Source: Sphingorhabdus sp. EL138
GTDB taxonomy: Bacteria > Pseudomonadota > Alphaproteobacteria > Sphingomonadales > Sphingomonadaceae
Assembly (NCBI RefSeq): GCF_945890115.1
Contig: NZ_CAMDCK010000006.1
Span: 1 to 64,000, forward strand
Length of the DNA: 64,000 nt
Reading direction: 5' to 3'
The position numbers and the translations under genes are program-made. The notes beneath the pieces were generated by a model. That model did no database searches, was not told where the DNA came from, and saw only the letters and a program-made list of their open reading frames with translations. Shown in pieces: positions 51,973-60,441 of the stretch. Numbering within the stretch: position 1 is the stretch's first letter; each line of letters starts with the position of its first letter.

Positions 51973-52746
51973 CTATGTGCTGGCTTTTTGCCCGGTTCCA
52001 CCACCGGTGGCAGGCATCAGATTGTTACTCATTCCGCCGTCAACGACGATGTCGATGCCGGTAATGTGGCCGGCCGCAGGGCTGATCAGAAACAGGATCG
52101 CATTGGCGACATCTTCGGCCATTCCGAGCTTGCCGAGCGGGATCATCGCTTCACGCTGGGCGCGGCGGTCGGCGTCGTCATATCCCGCTTTGGTCATCGG
52201 TGTATAGGTCGGCCCGGGCGAAACCGTGTTGCAGCGGATGCCGTCCTTTCCCCATTCGAGCGCGAGTTGGCGGATCAGCATAAGCAAAGCGGCCTTGCTT
52301 GACGAGTAGAAGCCAAGACCTGGCGTCGGCTGGGTGGCTGACATCGACGCGGTGGCAACGAACGCGCCTTTGCTTGCTGCAAGATGAGGATAAGCGGCTT
52401 TGGCCAAAGCCCAGTTTGCTTTTGTGTTCACGGCATAAATCCGGTCAAAATCTACTGGCGTAAGGTCAACTAATGCACCTGCAGCGATAATCCCAGCATT
52501 GCTCACCACAGCATCAATCCCGCCCATATGCGCAATCGCTGCTGCAACAATAACATCGCCGCAATCATTGTCGGAAAGATCAACAACGCAGATTGCCGCA
52601 GCCGCACCAATTTTGGCGACAGCTGCCGCAAGGCCATCTGCATCGCGGTCAGCCAGCAACAATTGATGCGCACCGCCGTCAGCCGCCAGCAATTCTGCCA
52701 CGGATAATCCGATGCCGCTTGCTGCTCCGGTGATGACGACGCGCAC
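51973..52746 (-). CDS. SDR-family oxidoreductase
   Basis: A 257-residue short-chain dehydrogenase: VVITGAASGIGLSVAELLA, SNAGII, ATASMSATQPTPG and FYSSSKAALLML. The start is most likely GTG 52746, with GAGGAG upstream; that removes a nine-residue tail from the longest frame. It is 10 bases after the acyl-CoA ligase. Substrate unknown. Confidence 0.9.
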   Translation of the reverse strand: MRVVITGAASGIGLSVAELLAADGGAHQLLLADRDADGLAAAVAKIGAAAAICVVDLSDNDCGDVIVAAAIAHMGGIDAVVSNAGIIAAGALVDLTPVDFDRIYAVNTKANWALAKAAYPHLAASKGAFVATASMSATQPTPGLGFYSSSKAALLMLIRQLALEWGKDGIRCNTVSPGPTYTPMTKAGYDDADRRAQREAMIPLGKLGMAEDVANAILFLISPAAGHITGIDIVVDGGMSNNLMPATGGGTGQKAST

Positions 52747-52756
52747 AGCCTTCTCC

Positions 52757-54427
52757 TCAGTCAACCAAATCAAGTTCCTGCATCAGCTGCTGCCGAAGCT
52801 TGAACTTCTGGATCTTAGAGGCCGACATCGGCCATTCGTCAATGAACCGAATGTGGCGCGGGACTTTGAACGAAGCGATGCGTTCCTTTACGAAGCAGAT
52901 GAGCTCTTCTTCGCTGACGTCCATGTTGCCACTGCGTTCGATGAACGCCGCTGGTATCTCGGCAAGCCGCGCATCGGGAAGGCCGACGACCTGCGCCAGT
53001 TGGACCCCGTCATGCGTTGCCAGAACGGCCTCAACCTCTGCCGCGGCGACATTCTCGCCGCCGACTTTGAGCATATCTTTGAAGCGGCCGTGAAAGCGCA
53101 AATGTCCATAGGCGTCCAGCGATCCTATATCGCCGCTATGGTACCATCCATCCGCATCTAGCGCTTCAGCGGTTTTTTCAGGGTCGCGGTAATAGCCGTC
53201 GAGCAGGTTATAGCCCTTGATCAAAACCTCACCGCGTTCGCCAACGGGTAAATCCTCACCAGTCTCAAGATCAAGGATTCGCACATTTATCCCGGCCAAT
53301 GGATAGCCCAGTGTTTGGAAGCCCATCTCCGGGTCCATGTCGTAACCGCCAGTAGTCACGACCCCGCTTGCCTCGGTCATGCCGAATGTCCCGACCTGCA
53401 AAGCATCGGGCATTTTAACGCGGTAGGCGTCACCAACTGCTTGCGGCATCTGGCTAAAGCAGCTGTTCATCAGACGCACCGACCGCATATCGGTCTTGTC
53501 CCAATCGGGGTGGGCAATCATCGCCTGATGGAATGTGACGAAAGGCAGGAACAACATCGTTGCCCGTTCAAATTCGATTTGGCGCAGGCTTTCGCCCGCA
53601 TCAAAATGCGGCTGTCCGATAAATGTGCCACCAACTTCTACCGCGCCAATCATCGCCAGCATCGCGGCGATATGAAACAGCGGCATTGGTGACCATACCC
53701 GTTCGGCTTCGGTGAATGCCCAGCGATTGCGTGCTATGTTTGACGCCTCGCGGCAGATGGCCTCATGACTGAGCAAGCATCCTTTGGGATTTGCCGATGT
53801 GCCAGAGGTATAAAGGATCATACACGTGTCGCGAAGGCGGACGCCAAGCCGCGCGCGGTGGACGGCGTCTTCGCTGACCGCATCTGTAGCTCGGTCAAAT
53901 CCGTCTTGATCGACAAAACCTGCGGCTTTTTTCCCGCCAAACAAGATCAATTTTTTTAGCTTGGGGGCATCGGCGATATTAAGGGTCAGCGGATCGTCAT
54001 ATTCAGCGATCACCGGAAATGACTCATTCAATCGCGCAACAAAGTCGACGAAATCGTCGGCTTCGCTATTCGTGACGATTGCCACCAGATCAGCATTGTC
54101 AGTGACATAGGCGATTTCGGGTGCGCGGTACCGTGCGTTCATCAGCACCGAAATCCCGCCAACCATTGACACAGCAAATAAGGTTTCGACGAATTCGATA
54201 CCCGATGGCAGCAATATGCCGACATGGTCGCCCGGCTTAATACCCAGTCCGATCAGGCCACGTGCACGTTGGAAAACCGATTGAACCACCGCGTCATAAG
54301 ATTTGCGCCCGGTCGGGAAAACCAGCGCCTCTTTTTCGGGTACACGATCCCAAGTGCGCAGCAGCACATCCGCAAGCGGACTTACGTTGATACGCAGTTT
54401 TGCGAGATTTTCGCTATTGCCCAACAC
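52757..54427 (-). CDS. AMP-forming acyl-CoA synthetase
   Basis: A 556-residue adenylating enzyme that activates a carboxylic acid to its CoA thioester. Motifs: ILYTSGTSANPKGCLLSHEA (phosphate loop), FGMTEASGVVTTGG, WYHSGDIGSLDAYG, GRFKDMLKVGGENVAAAEVE, and the C-terminal catalytic Lys in PMSASKIQKFKL. It starts at GTG 54427 after GGGAGG. It heads the six-gene leftward operon (ligase, SDR, FAH, extradiol dioxygenase, hydrolase, SDR). Confidence 0.95.
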   Translation of the reverse strand: MLGNSENLAKLRINVSPLADVLLRTWDRVPEKEALVFPTGRKSYDAVVQSVFQRARGLIGLGIKPGDHVGILLPSGIEFVETLFAVSMVGGISVLMNARYRAPEIAYVTDNADLVAIVTNSEADDFVDFVARLNESFPVIAEYDDPLTLNIADAPKLKKLILFGGKKAAGFVDQDGFDRATDAVSEDAVHRARLGVRLRDTCMILYTSGTSANPKGCLLSHEAICREASNIARNRWAFTEAERVWSPMPLFHIAAMLAMIGAVEVGGTFIGQPHFDAGESLRQIEFERATMLFLPFVTFHQAMIAHPDWDKTDMRSVRLMNSCFSQMPQAVGDAYRVKMPDALQVGTFGMTEASGVVTTGGYDMDPEMGFQTLGYPLAGINVRILDLETGEDLPVGERGEVLIKGYNLLDGYYRDPEKTAEALDADGWYHSGDIGSLDAYGHLRFHGRFKDMLKVGGENVAAAEVEAVLATHDGVQLAQVVGLPDARLAEIPAAFIERSGNMDVSEEELICFVKERIASFKVPRHIRFIDEWPMSASKIQKFKLRQQLMQELDLVD

Positions 54428-54485
54428 GTCCTCTGCCTCCCGCTTGCCTTGACATTAGGACTGGCAAAGGCACGACGGCGTGCCG

Positions 54486-54501
54486 CCTTCCGCACGGTAG
54501 G
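54486..54501 (-). promoter_or_regulatory. Island palindrome copy (acyl-CoA synthetase operon leader)
   Basis: CCTTCCGCACGGTAGG, 58 bases before the GTG at 54427 and directly after the stop of the preceding SDR gene. Confidence 0.55.
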
Positions 54502-55284
54502 TCAGCTGCATCCGACGATCCCGCCGTCTACCGGAATTTCCGCTCCGGTGATGTAGGCACCGGCGCGCGAAGAGAGAAATACGATCGTGCCAGCGATTTC
54601 GTCGGCGCGGCCCATGCGGTGCATCGGGATTTTGTCGAGTAAGGCGCTATCCACCACTTCATCATCGCGCATATGCGCCGTCATGCTGGTTGGGAAAAAG
54701 CCCGGAAGCACGGCGTTTACGTTGATATTTCGGTCTGCCAAGTCACCAGCCAGATCCCGGCTAAGCATGTGCACGGCGGCTTTGCTCGCGGAATAGCTAT
54801 AGGCGCTTAGTTTCGCAGTCGTCGCTCCGGCAATCGAGCCGATGTTGATCACGCGCGCCGGATCGTCAGGCGTGCCCGCAGCAGTCAGTTCAGGCAAAAG
54901 CTCACGCACGAGCGTGAACGGTGTTTGGACGTTCACCATCATCACGCCCGGCCATGCTTTGTCGGGGAAGGTGTCGACCGTTCCACCCCACGTCTTGCCT
55001 GCATTATTGACCAACACGTGCAACGTGCCGCCGACGGTCTCGCGGTAGCGCTGTGCAAGGTCGACCGCAGCTTCTGGCGTGGACAGGTCGGCGGGCAGGG
55101 CGATGCATTTGCCCAGCGCCGCCATTTCGGACGCTGCTGCCTCACAAATATCGGCTTTGCGCGAGGTAATGGCGACCGTCGCGCCCGCACGAAGCAGGCC
55201 TTCCGCGATCATCCGGCCAAGCCCCTGCGCACCGCCGGTGACGAGCGCATTTTTGCCCGTTAAGTCGAATAATCCAGTGTTCAT
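54502..55284 (-). CDS. SDR-family oxidoreductase (RhlG-like)
   Basis: A 260-residue short-chain dehydrogenase with TGGAQGLGRMIAEGLLRAG, VNNAGKTWGG, INIGSIAGATTAK and YSASK. Paralogue of the SDR at 48676. It is the last gene of the operon acyl-CoA dehydrogenase - quinone-oxidoreductase-like - SDR, overlapping the middle gene by 4 bases. Possible beta-hydroxyacyl-CoA dehydrogenase for the product of the acyl-CoA dehydrogenase route; not proven. Confidence 0.92.
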   Translation of the reverse strand: MNTGLFDLTGKNALVTGGAQGLGRMIAEGLLRAGATVAITSRKADICEAAASEMAALGKCIALPADLSTPEAAVDLAQRYRETVGGTLHVLVNNAGKTWGGTVDTFPDKAWPGVMMVNVQTPFTLVRELLPELTAAGTPDDPARVINIGSIAGATTAKLSAYSYSASKAAVHMLSRDLAGDLADRNINVNAVLPGFFPTSMTAHMRDDEVVDSALLDKIPMHRMGRADEIAGTIVFLSSRAGAYITGAEIPVDGGIVGCS

Positions 55285-56282
55285 ATCGTAACCACGACTT
55301 TACCGAATTTGTGCGAGCTTTCGAGGTAGAGCAACGCTTCTTTGGCTTCTGCAAGCGGGAAGCTGCGTTCGATGACGGGCTTGATCTGGTGCTTTTCAAC
55401 GAACGCCAGCATGTCGCGGAAATCTTGCGGGTCGCCGACTTGGCTGCCGACAATGCTAGCGCTTTTCAGGAATATGCCTGTCGCCGTGATTTCGAATTTG
55501 TCCCCTGCGGTTGATCCGTAAATCACAATCCGCGCGCCTGGGTTGATTGCGCGCACATAATTGGCAAAGCTTGGGGCAGGGGCCCCATCCAGAACGACAT
55601 CAACGCCGCCCGTCAGCTTGCCGACTTGCTTGCGCCATTCGGGATCGGTGTAGAGCAAGCCACCCAGCGCGCCCATTTCTTTGGCACGAGCAAGGACATC
55701 TTCGCTTTCGCCGGTCACATAAACCTTGGCGCCAAGTGCCACCGCAAACGCCAAGCCAAAAGTCGCGACGCCGCCGCCAATGCCGCTGATTAAAAGCGTT
55801 TCGCCCTCTTTTAACTGTCCCTTGAACATCAATGCACGCCACGCGGTAAGGCCAGTCAGCACGGTCGCTGCGGCTTCTTCAAACGTCATGAAAGCGGGCT
55901 TTGGCGCGAGGCTTTCGGCCGGCACGCAAACATATTCGGCAATTGTGCCGCCGTGCGGCATTCCCAGCAGCCCGAATTCAGCTTGCGGCGCATGACGGTT
56001 GTTGCCCCAATCAAGACCTGGGTAAATCACCACCTCGTCGCCAACGCTTGGGCCAGATACGCCTTCTCCTAGCATATCTACTACACCTGCGCCATCGCAG
56101 CCCATCGTGGTCGGCAGGCTCATTCCAGGATAGAGGCCGCGTGCAATCCACATTTCGCGGTGATTGACCGACGCGGCTTTGATCGCGACGCGCACCTCAC
56201 CCGCTTTGGGTGTGGGCGTTTCTACTTCTGCCACGCGAACTGCCTCCGGGCCTTCGGTCGTTTCTTGGTAAAGTGCTTTCAT
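55281..56282 (-). CDS. Zinc-free MDR-family NADPH reductase (quinone-oxidoreductase-like)
   Basis: A 333-residue medium-chain dehydrogenase/reductase. It has GEVRVAIKAASVNHREMW without the catalytic zinc Cys, TTMGCDGAGVVDMLGEGV and the NADP motif LISGIGGGVATFGLAFAVALG. Zinc-free members reduce quinones or enones, including enoyl thioesters. ATG 56282 gives the usual MKALYQ start. It lies 19 bases after the acyl-CoA dehydrogenase. Confidence 0.9.
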   Translation of the reverse strand: MKALYQETTEGPEAVRVAEVETPTPKAGEVRVAIKAASVNHREMWIARGLYPGMSLPTTMGCDGAGVVDMLGEGVSGPSVGDEVVIYPGLDWGNNRHAPQAEFGLLGMPHGGTIAEYVCVPAESLAPKPAFMTFEEAAATVLTGLTAWRALMFKGQLKEGETLLISGIGGGVATFGLAFAVALGAKVYVTGESEDVLARAKEMGALGGLLYTDPEWRKQVGKLTGGVDVVLDGAPAPSFANYVRAINPGARIVIYGSTAGDKFEITATGIFLKSASIVGSQVGDPQDFRDMLAFVEKHQIKPVIERSFPLAEAKEALLYLESSHKFGKVVVTI

Positions 56283-56301
56283 GTTCGGCCTTTCGGATGT
56301 G

Positions 56302-57465
56302 TTAAAAGGAGCGGGGCAGGCCGAGCGATTCGGCGATGCCATTGCGGATCATTTCGTTGGTCACAGGGCCGATGCGCCACAGCCGGGAATCGCGCCAATA
56401 TCGCTGCATATCGGTTTCGGCCGAATAGCCCATGCCACCCATCATCTGGATACCGAGGTCGGCGGCTGCGTTGGCATTTTCCGATGCCATCAACTTCAGC
56501 ATATTAGCTTCTTTGCCAACATTCTCGCCCTTCGCCTGTTTGGCGGCGCAGTAATGCAGCATCAATTCGGTCGAGGTCTGCATCGTCGCAATATCGGCGA
56601 TGTAATGCTGCAGTATTTGGAACTGGCCTATATATTTACCGAATGCTTTGCGCTGCATGACATAGGCCAGCGCGTCTTCGAGCACGCCGTCAATCACACC
56701 GAGACAGAACGCCCCTACCATGATCCGTTCGTTGTTCAGCGTTGGCAGCAAAGTGTACCAAGCCTTGTTGGGCTCTGCGAGAACGTTTGCGTCGGCCACG
56801 AACACATTGTTGTAAACAACGGTACAGCTACCCATCGAACGCATGCCGAGCTTAGGCAAAGGCGTGATTTTGACGCCTTCGGATGCTGCTGGCACCCAAA
56901 ATAAAGTTAGCCCCTGATGCTTTTTCTCGACTGTTTTGTCGGTGCGCGCGATGCATAGGAGGTAGTCGGCCACATGCGCGGAAGAGCTCCAAATCTTTTC
57001 GCCGTTCAGCACCCAACCACCGTCAACACGTTCGGCGGCGGTGGCAAGATTGCCTAGCAGATCAGTACCACCACCGGGTTCGGTAAAGGAGATAGCAGCC
57101 TTCAATCGACCTGCCGCTATTTCTGGTAAAAACTTGGCCTTTTGTTCGGGCGAACCATAAAGTCCGATGGACTTTGATCCGGCGAAAGACGTGATGCCCC
57201 AAATCCACGCAAGGCCGCCAAGCGACCGCGCCAGCTCGCGTGCGAGGAGCATTTGCATCAGAACATCGCCGCCCTGACCGCCAAATTCCTCGGCGATACC
57301 CACCCCGTGAAAACCGGCTTCGGTAAACTTGTCCCAAAGCGCATGCGGATAGTTATGTTCGTCGGCTTCGAGCTTGCGCGACCATTCTTTGGGAATCTCG
57401 GTATCGACCCAACGGCGAACGACGTCGCGGAACGCTTGATGTTCCTCCGGCAGGTCGAAATCCAT
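56302..57465 (-). CDS. Acyl-CoA dehydrogenase (second)
   Basis: A 387-residue FAD enzyme paralogous to that at 47459: VGIAEEFGGQGGDVL, ISFTEPGGGTDLL, MGGMGYSAETDMQRYWRD and the same GLPRSF end. It too has Pro at the MCAD-type Glu position (IGPVTNEMI) and a Glu in GVLEDALAYVMQRKAFG. ATG 57465, with GAGGGTG upstream, is preferred over the GTG at 57474. It heads a three-gene leftward operon and is divergent from the LuxR-type regulator, with two palindromes between. Confidence 0.92.
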   Translation of the reverse strand: MDFDLPEEHQAFRDVVRRWVDTEIPKEWSRKLEADEHNYPHALWDKFTEAGFHGVGIAEEFGGQGGDVLMQMLLARELARSLGGLAWIWGITSFAGSKSIGLYGSPEQKAKFLPEIAAGRLKAAISFTEPGGGTDLLGNLATAAERVDGGWVLNGEKIWSSSAHVADYLLCIARTDKTVEKKHQGLTLFWVPAASEGVKITPLPKLGMRSMGSCTVVYNNVFVADANVLAEPNKAWYTLLPTLNNERIMVGAFCLGVIDGVLEDALAYVMQRKAFGKYIGQFQILQHYIADIATMQTSTELMLHYCAAKQAKGENVGKEANMLKLMASENANAAADLGIQMMGGMGYSAETDMQRYWRDSRLWRIGPVTNEMIRNGIAESLGLPRSF

Positions 57466-57550
57466 TTGGGTCACCCTCGCTTTTTGGCGCCTCCAAACGG
57501 GGCACTCTCTTTGATGGTGATGCTGTTGGCCAAAAGATATGGCGCGGCAA

Positions 57551-57566
57551 CCTATCCAGAGATAGG
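57551..57566. promoter_or_regulatory. Island palindrome, best copy (regulator/dehydrogenase divide)
   Basis: CCTATCCAGAGATAGG: perfect 6-bp arms. It lies 105 bases before the regulator gene at 57672 and 85 before the divergent acyl-CoA dehydrogenase start at 57465. A second copy is centred 31 bases away, about three helical turns. Confidence 0.7.
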
Positions 57567-57581
57567 AATATTTGCTTGCAG

Positions 57582-57597
57582 CCTATCTATCTAAGGC
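57582..57597. promoter_or_regulatory. Second palindrome copy beside the regulator gene
   Basis: CCTATCTATCTAAGGC: left half perfect, right half degenerate. Same face of the helix as the copy at 57551 (31 bases apart). Confidence 0.5.
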
Positions 57598-57671
57598 CGA
57601 TACAAATCTGATCGACAGTAAGCCCGGGCAATCGACCTTGGCGCTGCGAAGCGGAACGAGAGGATACCGAT

Positions 57672-60356
57672 ATGGGTGTTGTTTCTACAACCATTGCGCC
57701 GCCAAAGGTCGCGCACCAATATATTCTTCGCGATAGAGTCGAACGGCTCGCCGAACCCGTTGGCGCGGCGCGAGTGGTTATCCTCTCTAGTCCTGCAGGC
57801 TTCGGCAAAACGACCGCGATGCTCCGCTGGGCAGAAATTTTCAGAGACGAAGGGCGACCTGTGCTATGGATTGCCGCCCGTGCTGGCATCGACGGGCTCG
57901 ACTCGTTCTTGCAATCGTTGCGGGCAGCAGGTGTTGGTTCCTGGCTGGCAGAAGGCCTGAAGGATAGACATATTTCCGCGCATGACTGGCTAGTACATTT
58001 GTCGGTCAAGTCTGGCCCTCGGCCAGTGCTGTTCATTGATGACGCGCAGCTGTTGTCGCAGGAGATATGCGACTTTCTCGGCCAGCTTATCGCCAGCGCA
58101 AGAGATTCGATTACAACGGTCATAGCTTCGCGCGGCGGATCGCGCCTGAACGTTGCCCGCATGCGGTCGCTTGGTCACCTTGTTGAAATCGGTGTACGTG
58201 ATTTAAGTTTTGAAACCGACGAAGCCGTCCGCTTTATCCAGCAGGAAATAGACGGCCCGATTGCAACGTCTGAGGTCCAGCGGTTGGTTGTCGATACCCA
58301 AGGATGGGCTGCGGGCCTAATCATCGCGACCAAGGCCTGGCAACGCGACCAGCGCGAAGGGGTGCCGCCCGAAGGCGGAACGACCGGTTTGCGGCATGAG
58401 TTTGCCAGCTATTTCCATGAAGAAGTGTTCGAGCTTCAAAATCAGGAGGTTCGCGATTTTCTCGTCGATACCTCGATATTAGACGAATTGTCGCCCGCCG
58501 CCTGCGCGGCGGTGGTTAGCAACGCCAAGGCGCGGAACATACTTGAACAGGTTTTTGAAGATGGCTTATTCCTGTCCGATCTTGATCGGGAGCTTAGTCG
58601 CTACCGCTATCATACCCTGTTCCGTGAAATGGTGCTCGGTCGTTTAATGCGCCGGGCACCGGAGCGCGCTACCGAATTGCATCGCCGCGCCAGCACCTAT
58701 TTTGTCGAAACTGGTGATTTGTCGCGTGCGTTGGAGCACGCCATGTTGTGCGGGGATAAAATTTTCCTTGCCGATCAACTTGAGTTACTTGCCGAACCAA
58801 TGACCTACAGCGGCCTTTTGTACCGCATCGACGAGCTTGCAAGCGATCTGCCCTGGGAACTGCAATCGACCCGTCCTGCGCTATTGCTGGCGATGTCATG
58901 GCGCAGATCGCGCCGTCTGGCGTTTAAATCGTCTGAACGCCTCATTGAAGCAGCCGAAGCCGTCATTACCGCGCGCATAGAGAGTGGTGAATATAGCGAG
59001 TATCAACACGAACAGATGCTATTCCAAGTCAGGCATCGCCGCATCATGCTCGAAGCAGCGCGCGACAACATGGTCTATGTCGAACATGAATCGGAAACGT
59101 TGTTGGCCGATTTGGGTGACGACCATCCCTATTTGAGCTGCACGTTGCTTGCTCAGCTTCTGTCGGCCCGGCGCGAACTCTATCATTTTCATGACATGCT
59201 GCGGTTAGAGGCCGAACTTCGCAAAGCACTCGGAAGGCCCGGGTCGGATTTTGCGTCGATCGCGCTCAAATCTTCGGTCGCACCCACTCTGGTAGCACAG
59301 GGCAAAACACGTATGGCGCGACAATTCCTTGAAGAAGCGCATGAACTAGCGCGTGAAATGGATTGGCAGATATCCGGGCTTGCGGCGCTTCCCGCATTGC
59401 CTTTGGCCGAAATTCATTATGAATGCGGCGATCTCGACCGTGCCGGGGAGTTGGTAGAGCGTTATCTGCCATCAATAAGGCAATGGGGTTTCGTCGATCA
59501 GTTGGCATCAGGATATATCGTCAGGGCGCGTCTAGCGGCAGCCGATGGCGATTATCAAAGCGCGCTATCCGGTCTTGAAGAAGCGCAATTGGTAGCCATC
59601 GAATGCGGGCTCGACCGGCTTCGCGCGCTGATCCTTTCCGAACAGGTGCACATGCTTGTGAAGACCGGACAAGTCGAACAGGCCGAGCAATTATTCTATT
59701 CAAGCGACCTTTGCTTTGAAGGCGAGCCGGTTCCAACCATGAATCCGACGCGGCTCAACGAATGGATGGCGATTGCTTGGCTCCGGTTGGAAATGCACCG
59801 CTTCCGCCTTGTCTGTTCGCGCAAGATAGCCAAACGCTGGTTGGAATTTGTTCGGCGCAGAGGCGCGGTCCGTTCATCGGTGACCTTTGAACTGCTTTTT
59901 GCCCAGATTGCGGTGCTTTCGGGCAATCGTTCAGAGGCCAGACGTGCCGTGCGTGCCGCGGTAGAGTTGGCCGAACCCGGCGGCTGGGTGCGCCCGTTTG
60001 TTGATGAAGGTGAGGCGATTTCATCATTGTTGGTCGAAGCGTATGCCAACGGTCCTGAACTTGACACGCCAGTTGACCGCTTTGCAATGCACCTTGTTTC
60101 GGTAATGCGAGGCACGACGCAGGCCGACGCGGATGAAGAGGATGATGATTTCGGCTTAGGCAGCGGTCTTTCGTTGCGTGAGGTGGAAATATTGACGATG
60201 GTAAGCGGTGGCCTGCGCAATCGTGAAATTGGCGATCGGCTTGGCCTGACCGAAGGTACGGTCAAATGGTATATGCAGCAAATTTATGACAAACTCGGCG
60301 TCAGACGGCGACCACAGGCGGTTATTCGCGCGCGTCAGCTCGGGATATTGTCGTGA
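57672..60356 (+). CDS. MalT/AlkS-type LuxR-family transcriptional regulator
   Basis: An 894-residue regulator. The N-terminal NTPase has Walker A PAGFGKTT (residues 41-48) and a Walker B region VLFIDDAQLL; the middle is helical TPR-like repeat sequence; the C-terminal 60 residues form a LuxR HTH (LREVEILTMVSGGLRNREIG, then LTEGTVKWYMQQIYDKLGV). Large ATP-dependent LuxR proteins of this kind usually activate catabolic operons when bound to an inducer and ATP. It is the only pathway-scale activator in the island, and the palindrome shared by island leaders lies beside it, so I infer it controls them. It precedes the F420 operon. Confidence 0.92.
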   Translation: MGVVSTTIAPPKVAHQYILRDRVERLAEPVGAARVVILSSPAGFGKTTAMLRWAEIFRDEGRPVLWIAARAGIDGLDSFLQSLRAAGVGSWLAEGLKDRHISAHDWLVHLSVKSGPRPVLFIDDAQLLSQEICDFLGQLIASARDSITTVIASRGGSRLNVARMRSLGHLVEIGVRDLSFETDEAVRFIQQEIDGPIATSEVQRLVVDTQGWAAGLIIATKAWQRDQREGVPPEGGTTGLRHEFASYFHEEVFELQNQEVRDFLVDTSILDELSPAACAAVVSNAKARNILEQVFEDGLFLSDLDRELSRYRYHTLFREMVLGRLMRRAPERATELHRRASTYFVETGDLSRALEHAMLCGDKIFLADQLELLAEPMTYSGLLYRIDELASDLPWELQSTRPALLLAMSWRRSRRLAFKSSERLIEAAEAVITARIESGEYSEYQHEQMLFQVRHRRIMLEAARDNMVYVEHESETLLADLGDDHPYLSCTLLAQLLSARRELYHFHDMLRLEAELRKALGRPGSDFASIALKSSVAPTLVAQGKTRMARQFLEEAHELAREMDWQISGLAALPALPLAEIHYECGDLDRAGELVERYLPSIRQWGFVDQLASGYIVRARLAAADGDYQSALSGLEEAQLVAIECGLDRLRALILSEQVHMLVKTGQVEQAEQLFYSSDLCFEGEPVPTMNPTRLNEWMAIAWLRLEMHRFRLVCSRKIAKRWLEFVRRRGAVRSSVTFELLFAQIAVLSGNRSEARRAVRAAVELAEPGGWVRPFVDEGEAISSLLVEAYANGPELDTPVDRFAMHLVSVMRGTTQADADEEDDDFGLGSGLSLREVEILTMVSGGLRNREIGDRLGLTEGTVKWYMQQIYDKLGVRRRPQAVIRARQLGILS

Positions 60357-60364
60357 TGTGACAG

Positions 60365-60380
60365 CCTATCTTTGGAAAGA
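60365..60380 (+). promoter_or_regulatory. Island palindrome copy (F420 operon leader)
   Basis: CCTATCTTTGGAAAGA, left half perfect, 61 bases before the ATG at 60442 and 8 bases after the regulator stop. It resembles the copy at 32306 through the shared CTTTGGA core. Confidence 0.5.
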
Positions 60381-60441
60381 TGGTCAGGTGCACGTGCGGC
60401 CATAGCGCAACACGATAATTTGGATTTACGGGAATAATAAC

